Under the pieces are notes generated by a model. The model made no database searches. It had not been told where the DNA came from and saw nothing but the letters and a program-made list of their open reading frames with translations. From Viridothelium virens (lineage: Eukaryota; Ascomycota; Dothideomycetes; Trypetheliales; Trypetheliaceae), in the NCBI GenBank assembly GCA_010094025.1, contig ML991864.1, forward strand, positions 1 through 64,000: a DNA stretch of 64,000 nt, read 5' to 3'. How positions within the stretch are numbered: position 1 is the stretch's first letter; every line of letters begins with the position of its first letter. Made by a program: the position numbers and the translations under genes. Positions 55,942 to 64,000 of the stretch are shown piece after piece.

Positions 55942-56554
55942 ATGAGGCCTCTTTATAGTTTCCTGGCCGTTCTGGGGTTGCTCTCGATTGGTGATGCCCT
56001 TCCAGGATCCGTATCCGACTTTCTGATGGTGACCAATATCAAACTTCGCATCCCACCTCCGGCGCAGCTCAGTTGCGCGAACACGACAATAAGCTTCACG
56101 GTCCAGGATGTCAACCCCATCGCCAACTGCTCAGCTACTTGCAGTGGTACTTGGCCCGTAGCTAGCGATCAATATCCGACTGGCCCTTATGTATGTTGAA
56201 CGCCATATCATCTGTCAGCTCTTCTTGACTAAAATTGGCATAGGTCCCTTGTGATGATGCATACGCCTGGAATTTCGCCAACGCAGGCTACAATGGACCC
56301 CATAATTTCACGCTCCAAATCGAGCACATTTATGAAGACCATTCGTGAGTCACTGACCATAGGTTCACAGGTTATTTTATCTGCTCACACTGTCACATAG
56401 TCTTGGTCCTCCACCTTATGATAGCCGGTCGACTTTCGCGCACACCACCGTCAACAAGACGTCTATACGCTGTCACAAGCAGAAAGACGGTGCCCGGAAC
56501 TGCTTGCAGCCGCTCGATCTACCAATCAAGGCGCCGATTTGGATGGAATCGTGA
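55942..56554 (+). CDS. Secreted Alt a 1-like (AA1-like) protein
   Basis: Three exons: 55942-56190, 56244-56344, 56401-56554 (introns 53 and 56 bp); 504 nt, 167 aa. The signal peptide is clear (MRPLYSFLAVLGLLSIGDALP). The mature protein of about 147 aa has six Cys: LSCANTT, NCSATCSG, YVPCDDA (joined by splice 1), IRCHK and NCLQ. The wording ISFTVQDVNP, CSGTWPVASDQYPTGPY, WNFANAGYNGPHNFTLQIEH and LPIKAPIWM matches what I know of the AA1-like domain family of small secreted beta-barrel proteins (Alt a 1, PevD1-like), found only in fungi and often reported as allergens or plant-immunity elicitors. The family call is by recollection of pattern, not by search. Confidence 0.75.
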
Positions 56555-57305
56555 CTTTAGCTTGCAGGCGATGGCACCGGTGTGTCAACCATATGTTCCA
56601 GGCAGTAGAAGGATTCTGCAACGTCCAGCGCCTTCGTCTTTGGTCGCACGACCGCCTAAAGTTTCCGCGACTAATACTTGTCGGTTTCGCAAAATATCGG
56701 TGGCTTGGCGAGAAACGACTTACAGATGCCTAGCGTGAAGAAAGATGCATGGAAGGATGCTGGATCTGATGATGTTGCGTGACACGGCTACTTGCTTCAA
56801 CCTTCCAAACGCTGAATTTACTTGCATCGAAACACGATATCGATGCCTTTGTTGCTAGTGTGCTAATACAAATCATATTGAACTATCTCAAATGGCTGCT
56901 TTTGGTATGACTGGGATCGAAGATAATGATAATTAATGTGGCAATTCGGATAATGCCTGTGCAATTGAAGAGAGGGCAAGACGTGCCGCGCGGCCGCGCC
57001 ACCAAGACGCGAACTCATGTGACTCATGTGCGCAGTTGCGGCGATTTCCGATCCCGGTCACGGTACGTACCGAATCCCGCCGACCAATGCCGACGACATT
57101 TGAGTCACCTGTGCACAGCCAAGTCATGCCAGAATTTTCCAAGTCATCCCATCACCGGGATGAGTCGACTGACCAAGTCAACTTCTGTTGTCTATATAAG
57201 CCGCCCAAGAACAGGGCTTCTTTGCACTCAGTAGGTTCACTGCAATTTCTCTTCGTGTGCCGCTTCGTCGTCATCTTCTAGCCAAGTCCCTGCCGCCACG
57301 CTCCG
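56555..57305. other. Spacer (56555-57305)
   Basis: Intergenic; includes a TATA box at 57193 for the next small gene. No gene otherwise. Confidence 0.55.
57193..57200 (+). promoter_or_regulatory. TATA box
   Basis: TATATAAG, 106 bp upstream of the ATG at 57306 and followed by a C/T-rich leader. It supports that the small frame downstream is transcribed. Confidence 0.5.
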
Positions 57306-57641
57306 ATGGGTCAACGTCATAACCGTAGAAGAGTCCGAAGTAGGCCTCGCCACCGTCGAAACAATAAATACAATTCCTCATCCTCTACCTCTTCCTTCAA
57401 TACCTCCACAAACCTTCCTTACCCTCTCAAGTTTTCATGTACTACAATCCCTGTCTGCGGTCCTGCTTTGCCATGGCAGTCAAGCAATCAAACACCACAT
57501 TGCTCTGGACATGATACATTCTGGGCTCTGGAGCAGCGGCGCATATACGGTGGTGAACCTGGCGATGAAGATGGCCTCTGTGCCCATATGCTCCAGGTTG
57601 TGCTTGATCTTTTCAACGGCGTTGACTACGAAGACCCTTGA
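57306..57641 (+). CDS. Small basic protein with acidic conserved-looking tail
   Basis: An intronless 111-aa frame. The N-terminus is strongly basic (MGQRHNRRRVRSRPRHRRNN), then a Ser/Thr-rich linker (about 22-40), a middle with PVCGPALPW, and a tail with RRIYGGEPGDEDGLCAHM and VVLDLFNGVDYEDP. The contrast of a basic start and a structured acidic end resembles small fungal proteins I have seen in plant-associated ascomycetes, but I know no function. A TATA box and pyrimidine-rich leader support it. The basic start might bind nucleic acid or act as a nuclear signal. Confidence 0.55.
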   Translation: MGQRHNRRRVRSRPRHRRNNKYNSSSSTSSFNTSTNLPYPLKFSCTTIPVCGPALPWQSSNQTPHCSGHDTFWALEQRRIYGGEPGDEDGLCAHMLQVVLDLFNGVDYEDP

Positions 57642-58902
57642 GTACGACATCGAATCATGGTTGGCGTTTGGTGCTAGAGGCATGGGACTGTAGGAATAAG
57701 ATTGTACTTGCAAGAGACTTGCATTCAACACGGCTTTTTGGGATCCAAATTATACGCATACGGCAACGGTGTCTCCGGCCTATCTCCACTTTATACCCAT
57801 TTGCTTGAAGGTTATTGCATCGGATGGCGTTTTTCTCGGATGGCGTTTCCGCAACTTTATCATATGCTCGGGCGTTTCCACACCACAATCACTCATACAA
57901 AAACAGCGCTGCTGTGCTGAAGAAAAGACCACTCCGTCTACTTTCTCTGTCTTTCTTCTAGCTGTCAAATTTTATCAAATATCTCCTTGATACGCAGGAT
58001 GCTATATCAATGGCTCAACTCAACACTCGACTTCCTCATCACCTAACCCACTCAAAGGCACGTGCCATCAGAGCCGGACTCGCAGCAGATCCCTCCCTCT
58101 TTATCTCTTACTCGGCGCAGTAGGAGAAACGAAAGGCCGTGGATTGGTCCATTACCGCTCGGTACGTCTCAAGGACTTTGAGTACAACTTGGTCGCGAAG
58201 GAAACAGGCTTTGTAAGAAAGAAAAGGAAGGGAAGAAAAAAACATTGGTAGTCGTGCGATTTGAACTCGCGGGCTTTTACTTGACCTCAGCTTGAGCGTT
58301 CGCTGGGCCTAAGGAAAGGACAAGCTTGAGATCATCGTGAGAAAGGCCGAAAATGGATGAGCAAGACAGGTTGCTGGGTTGAGCGATTTGAACTCGTGGG
58401 CTCTTTCTCGACCTTACCTTGACTCGAGCGTTTGCTGAGTCCGAGAAGGGGCAAGCTTGAGATCATCGTGAGAAAAATGAGAGCGTTTAAGAAGGACAGG
58501 TTGGCAGGTTGGAAGATATGGAACTTGAGTCAGGTTAAAAGGTCGAAGACGCATCCCGTACTATTAGAGATTTGAAGTGCATTTCTTTTGTCCGAAACTC
58601 AGAGCACAGATTTCTATTGGGTGTACGGTGAAATGTCATGTTGCTCAGAAGAGCATTTAGAACAAGTGCATTCATGTGTGCGAAAAGATGAGGCTGTACA
58701 ACCACCCATGCTCCAAACCGTTGCTCCAGACCCAAGCCCTTTGTATGCGATCCGATCCATGTCGCGCGCCAGCCCAAATTAAGCCACCAAGTACCACAGT
58801 CGTCCACACAAGCCAACTCATTATCCATTCACAACATACATATTGACTCAGCGTTTTCCTGATACAGCTTCAACACTGCACACTGACTCACGCACCGGCC
58901 TA
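57642..58902. other. Spacer with tRNA-like tandem repeat
   Basis: About 1.26 kb without a supported protein gene between converging transcripts. Its main content is the tandem repeat at 58256-58512. Confidence 0.55.
58256..58512 (-). repeat. Tandem pair of degenerate tRNA-Leu(CAA)-like sequences
   Basis: Two head-to-tail copies of about 127 bp (58256-58382 and 58383-58512). On the minus strand each contains a T-arm/box-B-like GAGTTCAAATCGC, a variable-arm-length insert, and, in copy 1, an anticodon-loop-like CTCAAGC (CAA) preceded by CTTAGGC, as in the D-arm to anticodon part of tRNA-Leu. In copy 1 the T-arm is followed by ACGACTACCA, ending in CCA. The stems pair poorly, so these are not intact tRNA genes; they could be tRNA-derived repeats (SINE-like) or decayed tRNA genes. 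Confidence 0.5.
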
Positions 58903-61900
58903 TCACTGCCTCGTAGCCGCAATCGCAGCTCCCAGTCCCAGCACCCTCTTACCTTCCTTCCTCCCTTCCTTAAAGCTTTCCGTCATCTCGTCCCGCCATC
59001 CCCTGAATACGGCCTTTAGGTCACGTGGGAAGAAACCAGGCATCAACACGTTACCGACAGGCACGAACGGACGGTCCTCAAGCGAGGCGGCAAGGATGGA
59101 GTAATCCTGAGCAAAGAGCAGTGCAGTAGGTAGGAGGGCGGGGTGCTTATTGGAATGGGGGCCGAGGATGCTGTATGACCGTCAGTATGCATCTACAAGC
59201 AGGGATCGACGCATCAGCTGAGATCGAGAAATGTAGAACTCACACATAGACCTCGAAAAAGGCGTCCAGCACCCACACTGCCTCCTTCGCTTCCACAAGA
59301 TCCCGCTGACAAAACGGCACCATCTCCGTAATCTTTGGCTTTCCCTCCCCACCCACCTTAGGCGTACCGGGGCGCTGCTTCGCCGGACTTGTCGACCGCT
59401 TAGGAGATCCCGCACCACTCTCATCCCCCTCTTCATCCTGCTGCTGACTAGGTCTCCTCCCAACCAGACTGCTCGACCAGCTACCCATCCAGCTTCCCAC
59501 TCTCCCTGCAGCCCCACCAGCCCCACTCGAACTACTACTCCCCGGCCGCCCCGTCCGCTCCGCACCACCTTCCTCCACCCGAAACAACCTCACCGCATAC
59601 CTCTCCTCACACCTCGCCTTGTGCCGCCAATGCTCCGCACTCCTCGCCACATTCTTAACCGAATCGCCCGCAGCAAAGAAAACCTGATGCAACTCGCGCG
59701 GCTCCTTCCCCTCCTCCACATCCAGCATGTCGCCCCCACTCGCCCCCGGCACCTCCATCGCCGTCAACTTCGCCGTGCTGTACTCCTCCAACCCGCTGCC
59801 TGCCCCCTTCCACAGGAACGTACGCTTCTGCGCTGGTGACAGGATCACGTACGGAAAGCCCGAGCAGAACGACCCCCGCGATAGCGCCACCTCGTCCAGC
59901 ACAATCTGGCTGAGGTGGCGCCGCGCGCACAGCATGTATGCCCCCGTGGAGGAGCTGCCGCGGGAGGCGAAAGGGTCGGCGCGCGTGCCGCGGCGTGCAA
60001 TGAGGATGCCGCCGAGGGCGAGGAGTAGCTCGCTTGGCTCGCGGTTTTGTCGGACTTGGTGGAGTTTACTGTTCGCGTCTTTGGCGTGGCGGCGGGCGAA
60101 GACGAGGGAGTCTGACGCCGCGGCTTCGGGGACGTCGTCGCCGACCCAGAGGTATGTGTCGGTAGTGGTGCTGGTGCTGGTGCTACTTTTGGTGCCTTTG
60201 TCTTCATCGGTGTAGGCGTGCGTGCAGAGGTAGAGTTCGGCTGTGTAGAGGATGTGTTGTTCGTTTGCGGGGAGTGGCGCGAGAGAGCCGGTGGCGGGAT
60301 CGAGGGAGTGGATGGAGGTATGGGTGGTGCGGAGTTTGCGGGGGGCGGGCCGAGAGGAGAGGATGGAGGCGGTATCGATATCTATGGGAGTGGAGCGAGT
60401 AGGGCAAGTGCCGTAGAAGGATTTAAAGGTTTCGGTAGCTGCGGTGGTATCGGGAATAGGAGATGGTGGGGGAATGTTGGTGCTGGATTGGCGGGAGGCA
60501 GAAGGAGTTACAGACGTGGATGCCGAAGTTGAGGGTTTGGGTGGCGTTGCCGGCGTCTGTACAGAGGGCTTGGATAGATCGGTGGAGGCAGGAGGAGACA
60601 TGGGATATTTGTTCCTGGGCGCAGGCACAGAGTCTTCGCTGGACTTGGTGACGGATGCTGATGGAGATGGGGGTACACCGCCCAGACCCAAGCCAATCGG
60701 TTGTTTGATGGGCGAAGAGTCACGAATGAGACCAGCCTCGCGCATGGCATTTTGCTCATCGTTTCTACTTGGAAGCTTAATGGGTGACCGCGCTCGTGTC
60801 TTCGTAGGAGACGTAGCTGAATCTTGACGATTCCACTTCGATGCAAAATCTTTCACTGAAGATGGCGTCTTTGACCTGTCTGCTTCTGCTGACGAGTTCT
60901 CAGGCGGTTTCGATGGCTCCAGAGGTTTGACGGGCGAGAGCGACCTGAGCGGTTCTAGTTTGAGAGGATCGGTCACTTGCTGGGTGGAGGGCCTAGAGTT
61001 AGAGAATTTCTCCCGCTTGGAGTTCGCATTGTCATTAGTAGGTCCAATGTCACTCATGGACGGCTTCGCACCCTCTGGCTTTTCTCCACGTGCTTTGGCC
61101 GCAACGAGCTCCGCAAGAGGAGACTTCTTTGATGTAGCTGGTTTCGCAGGCGTTGAGTTTTGTAATGAGTTTACCATCGAATTAGCATCAGCCACCGACA
61201 CCATTTTTGACGAGGACTCGAAATCCGCATTTTTTGGAGAGCTTGGCAAGACATCTCTCGGTTTGACCAGCTGAGCCGTAGGAACCGCTGATGAGACCCT
61301 CGTTGTGGGTGGAGATTTTGGGGAAGGCGAGCTTGGTACAACCTCCTTGTCTTTCACAAGCTGCGCAGTTGGCACGATGGTAGACGTCTTATCCTCACCG
61401 TCCTCAGGCATAGACTTTGGCGCTCGTCTTTTTGGCCCCCGTGCTCTACCTTTTGTCATGTGAGTCAAGGGCGTAGAAGAGCTGGACTCGATTGGCTCGT
61501 CGCTGGTTGACGGTTTGGCAGCGGACGGAGGGTCAGACGAAGTCATTTTAGCAGGGGCAGCTCCATTCGATATTGGTGATGGGCCTCGAGCAAGAACATT
61601 CGCGAGTCCCGGGTTGAATCGGGCAGCGAGCTTGCTTGTTCCACCAGCAAGTCGACCAGTCGCCTCAGGGGCCGGTGGCGGGAACATGGTCTTATCAGTC
61701 GGCTCCAACTCTGTACCAAGACCAGATTCTGTTTCTACAGGCGGGCTTTTTGCTTTGGATGGACTTGGGGTGGCAGGGGAGCCTGGAAGCGTGCCCACGG
61801 AACTCCCGGATCTAGAGAGTTTGTTTCGCCTCTGGAGGGCTTCAGGAATTTCCGCAGCGGGCTTTCCCGAGACGCTGTTCTTTCTACCACTCACAGCTTC

Positions 61901-64000
61901 TTCGGAGGCCTTCTGCCTCATGACCTCCTTTTGCTTTAATAAATCTTCCTTCAACTCATCTCGTCGCTCTCTCCTCTGCGGTCCCCCGGTCAATGTCAGG
62001 CCAGCTTTCCCGCGAAGAATATTACTCTTCAGCTCGTCAGGCGCGACATAGTTCTTGGTTTCCGCTTTTCGAAGCTTCCCGAAGACATTCTTAAATTCAG
62101 GTTCTTCCTTCTGTGATGATTCTGCAGAGAGTTGACGTGATTTGAGCGTGGACCGGAAATCTTTCTTTGGTGGTGTATCAGGCTTCGACTTGGTTGTAGG
62201 TTGGGCGGTCGGGCTTGTTAAGGATGGCTTTACAAAGCCCGGAGAATCCCCTGGTTTGGGCTTTGTCGGCGGAGGCACTGGCTTTTCATTGCTTGCGATG
62301 GGCTTCGAGTCAGGCCTACTAAGTACTGGTTCAGATAATACATCAGGAGTACGTGCCAAAGTTTCCTCCTTCGATTGTGGTGATTCAGCTGGTGTTCCTC
62401 CAATAGCTGATTTAGAAGGGTTATCTGCTTCAGCTTTGACAGAAACTACTGGCTCAGAGGAGGCTTGTTGCCATTTTGTTGGACTTCCGGGGCGTGAATT
62501 GAGTAGAGCATCAAAGGATGCAATGTCTTTATCAGATACTTTCTTCTCTTCCAAATTGGCACTAGCCCTCTGCTGTTTCGCTTTGGACAATTCTGCCATC
62601 CAACTCGGTTGTTGAGAGGTCGCAGCTTTTGGCTTGGGCGACTCTGGTTTATTCAGTGCACTCTCTAACCAGGTAGATTTTGTTGGACTGTATCGTTTGG
62701 TCGGACTCAGTGGGGGAGAGGTAATTGGATCTGCAGCACCAGCTTCCGAGATGGACTTTCCTCGTGAATGAATTGGGAGTGAAGGCTTTACAAAGCCGTC
62801 ATTGTCTCGATTCGAAGCCTCACCTCTAAGAGTGAGGTCACTAACATTGCTGTGACTTGATGTCGGCCGTGATCCCGGTTCGAGTGAGCTCCCGCGGCTT
62901 AAGCTGGTTGGCCTTCCTTCTATCGGCGGGAGGTTGGTAGATCCAGCCAATGCACTTCCTCCATAGCCACTGCGATTGCTGGCGGTGGAATTTTGCCGAC
63001 TCAGTCCCTCATTTCCAGGTTGTGCACTCCATCTTTTGTTGACACTGTCTGAGCGTTTCATCATGGCGCTCTGTACGAACCCGCCCATGCCCTTCGTAGG
63101 CGATGCTGGTCGCTCAGCGGCGATCCGCCCCTGCGTTGGCGACATAGCAGAGGATCGGATCTCAACATTCTCCTCATCCTCAACAGAATTTCCACCATCT
63201 CCCCGTGGTGGCTCGAATTTCTGCGTCTTGGTTATGGGCATTACGTTCTTGCCCTCCAGAGAACTATCTACTAATGGAGAAGTTTGGCTTGAGTCTCTGT
63301 TGCTCCAAGAACCTCCTCTCACTGACCCAGTTCTCGAAGGAGAGTTGGAGCGAAGGCTGCTTAGGGGTGACGCCATATCCTTTTCCGGCTCCGCTGTAGA
63401 TTCTCTTGACATCCCTGGCAAGCCACGACGACCAGAAACAAAGCCGTCATCCGACGTGCTATCTTCTTGGCTCCGTCTGTATGCCGCCGAGCCAATACCT
63501 CTATCGGCTGTCTGTCTGAACCATGATGGATCCTTCGAGCCCAGTGATTGAGCAATTGTGGATCTTGATGGCTCCTGCTCCTGCTCCTTGTCCTGTACGT
63601 CATCTGACAATTTTGATGGCGATCGCAACGACGGTGTGCTTCGCCCAAAGCCAGACAATGGCCGATTACGTTCCCCGCTGTTTGGACGACGGTTCCAAGT
63701 CAAAGTTCCAGAACGACCTAATGAGGCTGCGCTGCCTGTTTGTGATTGAGATGTGTCTGAGGTGGGGCTAGCCATGGCTGGTGATCGTGGAAACGGGGAT
63801 TTGCGTGCTGTCTCGTCCGGGGTCGTACCGTTGGTGGAGGATGGTTCATTGGCTTCATGCGTAGTAGCATCTTCCACGTCATTCATCTTTGTTGGGGACC
63901 GTGGTGAGCGCGGAAAAGTTGCGGGAGGAGGTGTGCCGGCTGGGGAGCGGGGTGTTTGTGGAGATGGTCTCTTCTGAGGGGAGATGGACCTGGCGCGTTC
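58903..64000 (-). CDS. DUF4045/gelsolin-repeat protein (5' end beyond window)
   Basis: Two exons visible: from the window edge 64000 to 59244, and 59170-58903 (intron 73 bp); 1674 residues visible. An ATG lies at 63886, but the frame stays open and coding-like upstream to the edge (ERARSISPQKRPSP, repeated S-P pairs), so the true start is outside. The first 1150 residues are a Ser/Pro/Lys-rich disordered region with many SP and TP sites and repeated VPTAQLVK and SPTK elements. The C-terminal 450 residues show gelsolin-like repeats (TYLWVGDDVPEAAASD, FPYVILSPAQKRTFLWKG, VFFAAGDSVKN), and the last exon completes the final one (ILGPHSNKHP...FVPVGNVLMPGFFPRDLKAVF). The architecture is that of the fungal DUF4045-gelsolin family, presumably acting on actin. 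The rapid SP/TP content suggests phosphorylation control. Confidence 0.85.

Noticed and set aside
59655-60532. Long frames opposite and out of frame with the gelsolin protein
   Set aside because: Shadows of a GC-rich Ser/Pro coding region.

Overview
The window is nuclear DNA of a filamentous ascomycete (Pezizomycotina; Dothideomycetes or Leotiomycetes would fit, but the sequence alone does not settle it). The reasons are short introns (45-132 bp) with GT...AG ends and CTAAC/CTGAC-like branch sites, single-copy ascomycete genes (PSD1, PAP1, ALO1, an RBM39/Rsd1 splicing factor, a DUF4045-gelsolin protein, a Herp/Usa1-like protein), and typical fungal accessory families (NACHT STAND protein, dynamin-like GTPase, an Alt a 1-like secreted protein). 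Exon structures were assembled by eye; for all multi-exon genes except the flavin reductase the summed exon length is a multiple of three, which supports the models.

Layout. 0-10 kb: a LINE (Tad1-type) ORF1 remnant, a secreted S10 serine carboxypeptidase (minus strand), then about 5 kb of gene-poor, partly AT-rich DNA holding one gene-like ORF cut by an in-frame TAG. 10-26.6 kb: mainly core genes: RBM39-like splicing factor, Herp/Usa1-like protein, PSD1 (divergent from the previous gene over 345 bp), a Ser/Thr-rich secreted protein, a GH47 alpha-mannosidase with an unusual repetitive tail, a dynamin-like GTPase, and a flavin-reductase-like protein with an apparent 1-nt frameshift.

27.7-39.6 kb is the most accessory-looking part: a 1031-aa NACHT STAND protein, a small membrane protein, a cysteine-rich secreted protein with a twin CX3C motif, an unassigned 546-aa protein (possibly TLDc-like), a secreted protein whose C-terminus resembles permuted papain-fold (LRAT/NlpC-like) proteins, and a secreted pre-proprotein with repeated peptides between dibasic Kex2-type sites. 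Spacers here are long and contain a diverged direct repeat.

40.7-64 kb returns to mostly housekeeping content: PAP1, an HSPA12-type Hsp70-like protein, ALO1, a phosphotransferase-like protein convergent with ALO1, a Q-rich protein with a conserved helical domain, an Alt a 1-like secreted protein, a small basic protein, a tandem pair of tRNA-Leu-like sequences, and a >1674-aa DUF4045/gelsolin protein running off the right edge.

There is no obvious metabolic gene cluster. The strongest candidates for something new are the two secreted proteins at 37.5 and 38.8 kb and the possible immunity-like neighbourhood formed by the dynamin GTPase and the NACHT protein.
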